From: Dehalococcoidia bacterium
Lineage (GTDB): Bacteria; Chloroflexota; Dehalococcoidia; DSTF01; JALHUB01
NCBI GenBank assembly: GCA_022865685.1
Contig: JALHUB010000067.1
Span: 1 to 6,297 of the forward strand
Direction: 5' to 3'
DNA length: 6,297 bases
Of the stretch, positions 1 to 5,842 are shown in pieces (the stretch's first letter is position 1; every line of letters starts with the position of its first letter). A program made the translations under genes and the position numbers. The notes beneath the pieces were generated by a model. It saw only the letters and a program-made list of their open reading frames with translations. It was not told the DNA's origin and made no database searches.

Positions 1-286
1 CCGCACAGCGTTACGCAGGACGGAACAGAGGAGGAGAAGGAAGGTGGGCAAGGCTGGACCTCCGTGAGGATATGATGCCTCAAGGCTGGTCCATATGCCT
101 CATCCCGTCAACCGTCCAGATACGGATGGCATTTTGCCTCCCCACAGCCGAGATAGGCTGAAAACGGTGTGGGTGCCAACATTCCGTCCGTATCCGGGAG
201 AGCGGCGAGGGCAAACCAAGACCGCCGAATGCCGGCAGAGGAGCGCAAACCCTCTGCCTAGAAACTAGATGGTCCGCGACCCAGGG
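1..286. other. Intergenic region without a convincing gene
   Basis: I see no gene in this stretch. A 69-codon minus-strand open frame (80-289) exists, but it has no Shine-Dalgarno sequence, its start lies in the tRNA terminator region, and its predicted protein (rich in Arg, Pro, Trp, Cys and His) resembles no family I know. The only structured content is repeat copy A, listed separately, and a small palindrome (cagcc, 6-base loop, ggctg) near 145-160. The purine-rich stretch at 25-50 is unexplained. A gene crossing the left edge cannot be excluded for the first few tens of bases. Confidence 0.6.
142..237 (-). repeat. Dispersed degenerate repeat, copy A
   Basis: The reverse complement of 171-231 aligns with plus-strand 5849-5910 at about 53 of 62 positions with one single-base gap, counted by eye. 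A weaker match extends to ctgtgg at 142-147 and 5937-5942. The gap would break any shared reading frame, so this looks like a non-coding or decayed repeat rather than a protein domain. The minus strand is given because that strand matches copy B as written on the plus strand. I cannot tell which repeat family it belongs to, and no transposase is present. Confidence 0.6.
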
Positions 287-315
287 CATGAAAACGGCCG
301 GGCATTTCGCCCGGC
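286..315 (-). terminator. Rho-independent terminator of the tRNA-Gly gene
   Basis: Read on the minus strand, a perfect 7-bp stem (GCCGGGC, loop GAAAT, GCCCGGC; 315 to 297) is followed by CGTTTTC, a short T run. It starts about 30 nt downstream of the CCA end of the tRNA, where a terminator for that transcript is expected. The T run is short, so termination may be partial. On the plus strand the hairpin has no useful T tract. Confidence 0.72.
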
Positions 316-344
316 TTCATATGTAGTGTGCGGGGGAAAAACGT

Positions 345-420
345 TGGAGCGGGAAACGGGACTCGAACCCGCGACCCTCTGCTTGGGAAGCAGATGCTCT
401 ACCAACTGAGCTATTCCCGC
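345..420 (-). tRNA. tRNA-Gly, anticodon CCC
   Basis: A complete 76-nt tRNA including an encoded CCA. The acceptor stem pairs GCGGGAA (420 to 414) with TTCCCGC (355 to 349), the discriminator is T (348), and CCA is at 347-345. The D arm contains AGCTCAGTTGGTAGAGC. The anticodon arm is TCTGC / loop TTCCCAA / GCAGA, which puts CCC at positions 34-36, so it reads the glycine codon GGG. The T arm is GCGGG-TTCGAGT-CCCGT, with one G-T pair. The sequence closely resembles bacterial tRNA-Gly genes, whose discriminator is commonly U. It has its own promoter immediately upstream and a terminator downstream, so it appears to be a single-gene transcription unit divergent from fhs. Confidence 0.96.
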
Positions 421-429
421 TCGACGCCA

Positions 430-458
430 ATTCTATTCCCGCTTCCCACGACTGTCAA
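430..458 (-). promoter_or_regulatory. Sigma70-type promoter of tRNA-Gly
   Basis: On the minus strand there is a perfect TTGACA -35 (458-453), a 17-nt spacer, and a TAGAAT -10 (435-430; five of six consensus bases). Only nine bases separate the -10 from the mature 5' end of the tRNA at 420, so transcription should start about 1-3 nt before the mature end. The pre-tRNA would have almost no 5' leader. The match, spacing and location make this one of the best-supported regulatory calls in the window. Confidence 0.88.
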
Positions 459-503
459 CGCGCCTCGCCCGCCGCGGTCGCGCGCCGGACCGCGCAGATA
501 TTG

Positions 504-532
504 TTGATTTCAAGCCCTTTTCCGCAGATAAT
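504..532 (+). promoter_or_regulatory. Candidate sigma70-type promoter of the fhs-metF operon
   Basis: TTGATT (504-509; four of six consensus bases) and GATAAT (527-532; five of six) are separated by exactly 17 nt, in a locally AT-richer patch of an otherwise GC-rich intergenic region. Transcription would start near 539, leaving a leader of about 125 nt before the chosen fhs start. The leader holds only small hairpins, for example cgaag-tga-cttcg at 559-571. I recognise no tetrahydrofolate riboswitch or other known riboswitch in it. Confidence 0.6.
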
Positions 533-654
533 GTTCACGTAAACCGACCGGCTCGACTCGAAGTGACTTCGCGCGGCTTCCTTCGTCTGCTGCGATGCGG
601 CTGCCTCTCGTGTCCCCTAGCATGGAAGGTGCCGTCGGGCCGATACTAACGTGT

Positions 655-659
655 GAGGT
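655..659 (+). promoter_or_regulatory. Shine-Dalgarno sequence that decides the fhs start
   Basis: GAGGT lies six bases before GTG at 665. The other in-frame GTG, at 653, would overlap this element and has no Shine-Dalgarno-like sequence before it. This favours 665 as the true start. Confidence 0.7.
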
Positions 660-664
660 TGCGT

Positions 665-2302
665 GTGAAGACAAACCTGGAGATCGAGCAAGGCTTCGAG
701 AAACTGCCGATCGGCGACGTCATGGCGACGCTCGGAGTCGATCCCGATAGCATCAACCTTCACGGCAAGTACATCGCCAAGCTGCCGCTCTCCATCCTCC
801 GAGAGCGGGCCGGCCATCCCGACGGTAAGCTCGTCCTCGTCACCGCCATCACGCCCACACGCAGCGGCGAGGGCAAGACCACCGTCGCCATCGGCCTGTC
901 TGACGCTCTGACCAGACTCGGCGAGAAGGCCGTACTCTGCATCCGCGAGCCTTCTCTCGGCCCCTACTTCGGCATGAAGGGCGGCGCAACCGGCGGCGGC
1001 TGCGCTCAGGTCACTCCCGCGGAGGACATCAACCTGCACTTCACCGGCGACATGTACGGCGTCTCGAAGGCCAACAACCTGCTGGCGTCGATGATCGACA
1101 ACCACCTCTATTTCGGCAACGTGCTGCAGATCGACTCCCGTCGCGTGACCTTCAAGCGCGTCATCGACCTCAACGACCGCGCCCTCCGCGACATCATCAT
1201 CGGCCTCGGCGGCACCTCGAACGGCTTCCCCCGTAGGGACGGCTTCGACATCACGCCCGCCTCCGAAGTCATGACCATCCTCAGCCTCGCGCTGGACCCG
1301 GCGGACCTGCACGAGCGCCTGAAGCGCATCATCATCGGCTACAGCTACCAGGGCGAGGCCGTGACCTGCGCCCAGCTCAAAGCCGACGCGGCCATGGTCA
1401 TCCTCCTCCGCGACACGATTCAGCCGAACGTGGTCCAGACGCTTGAGCACACGCCGGTGATCATCCACGGCGGCGCCTTCGCCAACATCGCGCACGGCTG
1501 CAACACCCTCTTCGCGACGAAAATGGCTCTCAAGCTCGCCGACTACACCGTTACTGAGGCCGGCTTCGGCTCCGACCTCGGCGCCGAGAAGTTCTTCGAC
1601 ATCAAGTGTCGCGTCGGCGGCCTCAAGCCCAACGTCGCGGTCATCGTCGCGACCGTGCGCGCGCTCAAGCACCACGGCGACGGCTCGCTCGAAGCCGGCT
1701 TCACGAACCTGGCGAAGCACATCGAGAACGTGCGCTGTTTTGGCGTACCGCCTGTCGTCGCCATCAACCGCTTCGCCGACAACACCGACGATGAGCTGCG
1801 CGCCATCGAGCATTGCTGCCGGGCGGCCGGCGTTCCCGTCGCCGTCTGCGACGCCTTCAACCAGGGCAGCGCCGGCGCCGAAGAGCTAGCCAGGGAAGTT
1901 ATGAAAGTCGCCGGCGAGGGCTCTTCGTCGCTGCGGTTCCTCTATCCGCTCAAACTCTCCATCCGGGAGAAGATGGAGACGATTGCGACGAAGATGTACG
2001 GCGCGGCCGGCGTCGAGTACGACCGCAAGGCACTGGCGAGCATCGACCAGATCGAGAAGCTGGGCTTCGGTAACCTGCCGGTCTGTGTCGCCAAGACACC
2101 GGCGTCCCTCTCCGACACGCCGGGGCTGAAGGGCGTCCCCAAGGGCTTCACCGTTAGAGTGAACGAGGTTAGACTATCGGCCGGCGCGGGCCTCATCGTC
2201 ATGCTCTGTGGTAGCATTGTCACCATGCCGGGCCTGCCGCGCGTGTCGGCGGCGGAGCTGATGCAGGTCGACTCCGACGGCCAGACCACCACTCTCGCCT
2301 AA
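665..2302 (+). CDS. fhs: Formate-tetrahydrofolate ligase (10-formyl-THF synthetase)
   Basis: A cytoplasmic enzyme that joins formate to tetrahydrofolate using ATP to give 10-formyl-THF, the entry step of the Wood-Ljungdahl methyl branch. In other settings it supplies formyl groups or runs in reverse. The 545 residues from GTG 665 align along their whole length with clostridial Fhs (about 556-560 residues), with a few residues missing after VATVRALK. The ATP-binding P-loop TPTRSGEGKTT is at 63-73, REPSLGPYFG precedes the glycine-rich loop at 103-113, EAGFGSDLGAEKF is at 298-310, and MPGLP is at 521-525 near the end. Three features depart from the usual family signatures: GMKGGATGGGC instead of the common GxKGGAAGGGY; VATVRALKHHGD instead of one ending in GG; and AFNQGSAG (397-404) where many members have a WAKGGEGG-like loop. 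An alternative start at 653 adds four residues but lacks a Shine-Dalgarno sequence. It is the first gene of an operon with the reductase 38 nt downstream. Confidence 0.97.
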   Translation: MKTNLEIEQGFEKLPIGDVMATLGVDPDSINLHGKYIAKLPLSILRERAGHPDGKLVLVTAITPTRSGEGKTTVAIGLSDALTRLGEKAVLCIREPSLGPYFGMKGGATGGGCAQVTPAEDINLHFTGDMYGVSKANNLLASMIDNHLYFGNVLQIDSRRVTFKRVIDLNDRALRDIIIGLGGTSNGFPRRDGFDITPASEVMTILSLALDPADLHERLKRIIIGYSYQGEAVTCAQLKADAAMVILLRDTIQPNVVQTLEHTPVIIHGGAFANIAHGCNTLFATKMALKLADYTVTEAGFGSDLGAEKFFDIKCRVGGLKPNVAVIVATVRALKHHGDGSLEAGFTNLAKHIENVRCFGVPPVVAINRFADNTDDELRAIEHCCRAAGVPVAVCDAFNQGSAGAEELAREVMKVAGEGSSSLRFLYPLKLSIREKMETIATKMYGAAGVEYDRKALASIDQIEKLGFGNLPVCVAKTPASLSDTPGLKGVPKGFTVRVNEVRLSAGAGLIVMLCGSIVTMPGLPRVSAAELMQVDSDGQTTTLA

Positions 2303-2340
2303 GCGCCGACCACCTCACAGACCATCGAAGGGGACGCCAA

Positions 2341-3981
2341 GTGACCGAAGAACCACTCGCTGAACTCCCTGCCGCTGCGCCCGATCCCTCCGTCGACGAA
2401 ACGTCGCCGCCCGCCCGTAGCCGCTTTCGCACAGCGCTCGAGCGGGGCGAGTTCGTCGTGACGCTGGAGGCGGTGCCCGCCGCCAGTCCCGGCGGACGCG
2501 GCGTCGATTCGCTCCTCCAGGACGCTCAGGACCTCGCCGCCGACGATCGCGTCCACGCCATGAGCCTTACCGACAACCCGGGCGGCGGCCATGCCATCAT
2601 GCCCGTCGAGCTGGCGCAGGAGATACAGAGCGCCGGCCTCGACTGCATCGTCCACTTCACGTGCAAGGACCTGACGCGCAACGGCGCCATCTCTCGCAGC
2701 TACGCCCTGGAGCGAATGGGCCTGCGCAACATCCTTGCCCTTACCGGCGACTACCCGAAAGAGGGCTACTGGGGCCTCTCCAAGCCCTCCTTCGACCTCG
2801 ACGCCGTGACCCTGGTCAAGCTGCTGCGGGACATGAACGAGGGGCTCGTCGACGTCGACCCGCGCAAGGGGACGTTGGCTCCGCCCTGCGACTTCTTCGT
2901 CGGGGCCTGCGTTTCGCCGTTCAAGTTCACCGAAGCGGAGCAGATGACGCAGTACTACAAGCTGCATCGCAAGCTCAACGCCGGCGCCCGCTTCATCATC
3001 AGCCAGCTCGGCTACGACATGCGGAAGGTGCAGGAACTGAAGCAGTACGTCGACCTGCACGGCATCGACGTCCCCGTCATTGGCAACGTATACGTCCTCA
3101 ACGCCGGCGTCGCCCGCACGATGAACAAGAACCAGGTGCCGGGCGCCGACGTGCCCGACGCCCTGCTGAGCTACTTCGAGACGTTCCCCAAGGGTAAGGA
3201 GGGCCGGCCACGGTTCCTGGAGCACGCCGCGAAGATGTTCGCCATCGTCAGGGGGCTCGGCTACCAGGGCGTGCACCTGGGGGGCTTCGGGCTGAAGGTC
3301 GCAGAGGTGAAGGAGGTCATCGAGCGTGCCGACGACTTGCAGCCGTCCTGGCAGGACCACCTGCGGGAGATGGTCTACCCCATCGAGCCGAAGGAGCGCC
3401 AGTTCTACTACTTCGAGACCGACCCTGCGACCGGCCTCAACACGGCGACGCCCGTCGACCGCAAGAAGCTGCCGAACCCCGCTGGCGGCGCGCAGCTACA
3501 GTACCGAGCCATGAGCGCCTTACACGGCGCCTTCTTCCAGCCGAACACGCCCGGCTTCCGGCTCGCGCAGCGCGCCTGCCATGTCGCCGACGGCAACCGG
3601 CTCCTGAAGAGCACCGTCCACTGGGTCGAGAAGCTGTCGAAGGAAGTGACGGTCGACTGCCGCGAGTGCGGCGACTGCGCCCTGCCCCATCTGGCGTACC
3701 TATGCCCCGACTCCGCCTGTCCGAAGAACCTGCGCAACGGGGCTTGCGGCGGCAGCTTCCGCGGCAAGTGCGAGGTCTACCCAGACCGCGACTGCGTCTA
3801 CGTGCGCGCCTACAATCGACTGAAAGCCGTCGGACGCGAGGAGGAGCTGCGCGACGGCCCGGTGGTCACGCGCGACTGGGAGCTGCACCGGCAGCCGTCG
3901 TGGTTAACGTATTTCCTCGGCCGCGACCACATGCACGTCGACGTCCCCGACGCCTGGAAGCCGAAACCGTCCGAGGAGTAG
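2341..3981 (+). CDS. metF: Methylenetetrahydrofolate reductase, MetF domain fused to a MetV-type Cys-rich domain
   Basis: Expected to reduce 5,10-methylene-THF to 5-methyl-THF with bound flavin, or the reverse. The 546 residues fall into four parts. Residues 1-27 are a Pro/Ala/Glu-rich, probably disordered segment. About 28-330 form the MetF TIM barrel, with TLEAVP holding E43 (counterpart of catalytic Glu28 of E. coli MetF) and ALTGD holding D137 (counterpart of Asp120). About 345-435 link the parts and include FYYFETDPATGLN (355-367). The C-terminal domain has eight cysteines (440, 443, 446, 455, 460, 469, 477, 485) in the CxxCxxC...CPK...NGACGG...GxCEV pattern of the MTHFR_C/MetV family, which suggests Zn or Fe-S binding. 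In acetogens MetV is a separate partner of MetF; here it is joined at the C terminus. There is no NAD(P)H domain of the eukaryotic type, and the electron donor cannot be told. GTG 2341 is preceded by AAGGGGA at 2328-2334. The 38-nt gap after fhs has no terminator. Confidence 0.94.
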   Translation: MTEEPLAELPAAAPDPSVDETSPPARSRFRTALERGEFVVTLEAVPAASPGGRGVDSLLQDAQDLAADDRVHAMSLTDNPGGGHAIMPVELAQEIQSAGLDCIVHFTCKDLTRNGAISRSYALERMGLRNILALTGDYPKEGYWGLSKPSFDLDAVTLVKLLRDMNEGLVDVDPRKGTLAPPCDFFVGACVSPFKFTEAEQMTQYYKLHRKLNAGARFIISQLGYDMRKVQELKQYVDLHGIDVPVIGNVYVLNAGVARTMNKNQVPGADVPDALLSYFETFPKGKEGRPRFLEHAAKMFAIVRGLGYQGVHLGGFGLKVAEVKEVIERADDLQPSWQDHLREMVYPIEPKERQFYYFETDPATGLNTATPVDRKKLPNPAGGAQLQYRAMSALHGAFFQPNTPGFRLAQRACHVADGNRLLKSTVHWVEKLSKEVTVDCRECGDCALPHLAYLCPDSACPKNLRNGACGGSFRGKCEVYPDRDCVYVRAYNRLKAVGREEELRDGPVVTRDWELHRQPSWLTYFLGRDHMHVDVPDAWKPKPSEE

Positions 3982-3986
3982 AGGCA

Positions 3987-4023
3987 GGCCGAGGCTTTCC
4001 AGCCTCGGCCAGGGGTTTCTTCT
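3987..4023 (+). terminator. Rho-independent terminator of the fhs-metF operon
   Basis: A perfect 10-bp stem (GGCCGAGGCT, loop TTCC, AGCCTCGGCC; 3987-4010) begins six bases after the metF stop and is followed by AGGGGTTTCTTCTGTTCTG, a T-rich but interrupted tract. The stem and tract favour plus-strand termination, since the opposite direction lacks a T run. On the minus strand the loop reads GGAA, so it may also belong to the small palindrome family described below. Confidence 0.75.
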
Positions 4024-4027
4024 GTTC

Positions 4028-4045
4028 TGCGGGATGAATCCCGCA
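4028..4045 (+). repeat. REP-like palindrome 1 (TGAA loop)
   Basis: A perfect 7-bp stem TGCGGGA / TCCCGCA encloses TGAA, in the gap between the convergent metF and methyltransferase genes. It shares the TGAA/GGAA loop and the downstream context (a C-rich arm, then AGC or GGC) with palindromes at 5430, 5480 and 5577, although the stem bases differ. It could also slow transcription of the minus-strand gene, but neither side has a T run. Confidence 0.55.
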
Positions 4046-4104
4046 GCTTCCCCCCACGCTACCCGAGCGACGGGGAGTGTTGACGCGCGTGTCAGGACCG
4101 GCCC

Positions 4105-4983
4105 CTACGTCGGTTGCGCCTGCTGCGCGGCCTGCGCCTCCAGCGCCTTCTGCCGCTCCCGATACGCCTTGATGTAGCGCGCGCTGTACTCGTCGCGGCT
4201 CAGGAGCATGTCGGTGGCGAGCACCAGCGGCCGCACCTTCGCCACGTCGACGATCGGGCAGTTGACGCCGGCGCCGATGAGGAGCGCCAGGAACGTCGAG
4301 TTGATGACGTCGCGCTCCGGCAGCCCGAACGACACGTTGCTGACGCCCGCGGTCACGTTCTGCCCCAGCTCCGCGCGCACGCGCCGGATGGCCTCCTGGG
4401 TCGCCGCGGCGGCCGTGTGGTCAGTGGCGACGGTCATCACGAGGCAGTCGATAATCACGTCCTCCTGCGGGATGCCCATCGACACGGCGCGGTCGACGAT
4501 CTTGTGGGCGATGGCGACGCGCCGGTCGACATCGGTCGGGATGCCTTCGTCGTCCATGGTGAGGGCGATGAAGGCGGCGCCGTACTCCTTGACGAGCGGC
4601 AGGAGCGAGGCCATGGCCTTCTCTTCGCCGGTGATGGAGTTGATGAGCGGCTTGCCCTTGTAGAGCTTGAGGGCGGCGTCGAGCGCCTCCGGGTTGTTGC
4701 TATCGATGCTGATGGGGACGTCGACGGCGTCCATGACCGTCTTGAGGGCGACGGGCAGCATCTTGACCTGGTCGAGCCCGGCGACGCCCACGTTGACGTC
4801 GAGGACGTCGGCGCCGGCCTCCACCTGGGCGATGGCCTCGCGGCGGACGACGTCCATGTCGCCTTCCATGAGGGCGGCGGCGAGCTTCTTCTTACCCGTG
4901 GGGTTGATGCGTTCGCCGATGAGGACGGTGGGTCCCTCGCCGATTACGACTTCTTTGGCAGCCGATGACAGCCTTGTCAGCAT
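4105..4983 (-). CDS. acsE: Methyltetrahydrofolate:corrinoid protein methyltransferase (AcsE/MetH pterin-binding family)
   Basis: Predicted to transfer the methyl group of 5-methyl-THF to the cobalt of a corrinoid protein, or the reverse, in the cytoplasm. The 292 residues form a dihydropteroate-synthase-like TIM barrel: VLIGERINPTGKKK (20-33), VLDVNVG (60-66), SIDSNN with D94, LINS with N115, ALTMDDEGIP (140-149), IIDCL with D179, and VSNVSFGLP with N216. D94, N115, D179 and N216 match pterin-binding positions D75, N96, D160 and N199 of Moorella AcsE, as I align them from memory. It has about 19 extra N-terminal residues and an Ala/Gln-rich tail (about 277-292) that AcsE (about 262 residues) lacks. 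ATG 4983 follows AGGAGG (4996-4991) with a 7-nt spacer. The gene converges on the reductase operon. Related methyltransferases of methylamine or betaine systems (MtgA type) cannot be excluded, because no corrinoid-protein gene is in view. Confidence 0.88.
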   Translation of the reverse strand: MLTRLSSAAKEVVIGEGPTVLIGERINPTGKKKLAAALMEGDMDVVRREAIAQVEAGADVLDVNVGVAGLDQVKMLPVALKTVMDAVDVPISIDSNNPEALDAALKLYKGKPLINSITGEEKAMASLLPLVKEYGAAFIALTMDDEGIPTDVDRRVAIAHKIVDRAVSMGIPQEDVIIDCLVMTVATDHTAAAATQEAIRRVRAELGQNVTAGVSNVSFGLPERDVINSTFLALLIGAGVNCPIVDVAKVRPLVLATDMLLSRDEYSARYIKAYRERQKALEAQAAQQAQPT

Positions 4984-5086
4984 CGATCATCCTCCTGGCA
5001 ACTGGGTGAAACGGGTCCAGTATAGGGCGAGGGACGGCGCGAGGAAAGGGTCGCCGGCGGTCGCGGGTTTGATTGAGTATTTGAAT

Positions 5087-5401
5087 TCAACGTTTTTTCG
5101 CGGGGCTTTCATATTCGCGTTGTGATCGCTCAGATTCGAGGAAGTCGACCATTTTGTGCACGATCTCGGGCGTGAGGTTGGCATTGTGGACGAGTTTGGC
5201 GGTGGCGATGACGAGGGCCTGAAAGCGGATGTTTTCGCGGCGCCGCCTCTTCATGATGGCGAGGAAGATTGGGCGGATGTCTTCTCGGCTGACGACGGCC
5301 TGAAAGGCGGCGTCGAGCTGGGCGGAGTAGCGTCCGGACTTGAGGGCGTTAAGGTTGCCTCTGGGGGCTCCTGCGCCTTTGCGGAATCCTCCTCGGGGCA
5401 T
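5087..5401 (-). CDS. Small basic protein of unknown function (GAPRGNLNALK N-terminus)
   Basis: A 104-residue protein that I cannot assign. ATG 5401 is preceded by GGAGGG (5412-5407) with a 5-nt spacer, which supports this start over an upstream in-frame ATG at 5557. The N-terminus (4-26) is Gly/Arg-rich, ending GAPRGNLNALKSGRYS. This resembles the N-terminal motif (GAPxGNxNALKHGxYS) seen in some phage terminase small subunits and in assorted uncharacterised small proteins. A basic run KRRRR is at 51-55, probable helices run from about 27 to 92, and the C-terminus is charged, ending KKR. There is no signal peptide or membrane segment. The basic character suggests nucleic-acid binding, which is inference. 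No phage genes surround it. It sits 103 bp upstream of the methyltransferase gene on the same strand, so joint transcription is possible. Confidence 0.75.
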   Translation of the reverse strand: MPRGGFRKGAGAPRGNLNALKSGRYSAQLDAAFQAVVSREDIRPIFLAIMKRRRRENIRFQALVIATAKLVHNANLTPEIVHKMVDFLESERSQREYESPAKKR

Positions 5402-5429
5402 GTGGTCCCTCCGGTGGAGTTGCTGATCG

Positions 5430-5445
5430 GTGGGCTGAAGCCCGC
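5430..5445 (+). repeat. REP-like palindrome 2 (TGAA loop)
   Basis: GTGGGC / GCCCGC form a 6-bp stem with one T-G pair around TGAA, followed by AGCATTG. It lies in the upstream region of the 104-residue gene, about 29 bases before its start codon, so it would be in the leader if the promoter is further upstream. Confidence 0.5.
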
Positions 5446-5479
5446 AGCATTGTGATTGGGGAGTATCCTCTCGTTCGGG

Positions 5480-5495
5480 GCGGGCGGAAGCCCGC
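5480..5495 (+). repeat. REP-like palindrome 3 (GGAA loop)
   Basis: A perfect 6-bp stem GCGGGC / GCCCGC encloses GGAA and is followed by GGCACGA. It has nearly the same stem as palindrome 2, which lies 50 bases away in the same orientation. Confidence 0.5.
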
Positions 5496-5576
5496 GGCAC
5501 GATTAGCATCGTCGGCACCGCTGCCTGTACGCACGCCTCAAGGCTGAAGGCACGCACGGCGAGAGGCCCCGTGTGC

Positions 5577-5596
5577 GGGAGGACTGAAGTCCTCCC
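5577..5596 (+). repeat. REP-like palindrome 4 (TGAA loop)
   Basis: A perfect 8-bp stem GGGAGGAC / GTCCTCCC encloses TGAA. The stem sequence differs from that of palindromes 1-3, but pairing and loop are kept. Confidence 0.55.
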
Positions 5597-5666
5597 CTAC
5601 ATTTCGGGAGGAATACGGTCTATTTCCCACGCTCCTGAGGCGCACCTTCGGCCCTCCGTAGGCGGG

Positions 5667-5704
5667 TCTTCGACGTCCCACCCCAGGTGCGTTGTCGTCG
5701 AAGA
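5667..5704. repeat. Perfect 9-bp inverted repeat with 20-nt spacer
   Basis: TCTTCGACG (5667-5675) and CGTCGAAGA (5696-5704) are exact inverted copies. The spacer contains a further short self-complementary pair (cacc / ggtg). No gene is adjacent, so it is neither an obvious terminator nor an operator. It could form a hairpin in RNA, be a protein-binding site, or be chance. Confidence 0.4.
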
Positions 5705-5842
5705 GAAAGCCCTGTGTCCCGAACGTCCAGAGGCGAGCGTTGGCTAGGAGGCGACTATCACAGGTTGTCGGGGTCAGGATAGCAGGGTTGAGGCGGAGGT
5801 CTAAGGGGTTGGCGGCACTCGGAGGGTACGCAACCACTCCTT

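Noticed and set aside
80..289. A 69-codon minus-strand open frame in the left intergenic region.
   Set aside because: It has no Shine-Dalgarno sequence, overlaps repeat copy A, and the second repeat copy has a frame-breaking base, which argues against a conserved protein.
539..664. A tetrahydrofolate riboswitch in the fhs leader.
   Set aside because: The length and context would fit, but I could not find the conserved core or long-range pairing of the known THF riboswitch classes.
617..1813. A 398-codon minus-strand open frame antisense to fhs.
   Set aside because: It is a by-product of the strong third-position GC bias of fhs. Its protein is an Ala/Val/Asp/Arg-rich string with no recognisable motif and no Shine-Dalgarno sequence, while the plus strand encodes a full Fhs.
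2299..3360. A 353-codon minus-strand open frame antisense to metF.
   Set aside because: Same explanation: low-complexity composition with no family resemblance, opposite a clearly identified reductase.
4081..4094. TGACGCGCGTGTCA, a near-palindrome just after the methyltransferase stop codon, as a terminator.
   Set aside because: The stem is only about four to six pairs including a wobble, and no T run follows on the minus strand.
4114..4968. A 284-codon plus-strand open frame opposite the methyltransferase gene.
   Set aside because: The minus strand has an AGGAGG site and all the expected pterin-binding motifs. The plus frame is rich in Asp, His, Val and Arg without motifs.
5019..5024. TATACT on the minus strand as a -10 box for the methyltransferase gene.
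   Set aside because: Nothing resembling a -35 lies 16-19 bases upstream, so I do not list it as a promoter. Transcription from upstream of the 104-residue gene is equally possible.
5538..5837. A 99-codon minus-strand open frame in the right intergenic region.
   Set aside because: It has no ribosome binding site and no recognised motif, and it runs through the TGAA palindrome and the 9-bp inverted repeat, as expected for chance openness in GC-rich DNA. A decayed gene remains possible.
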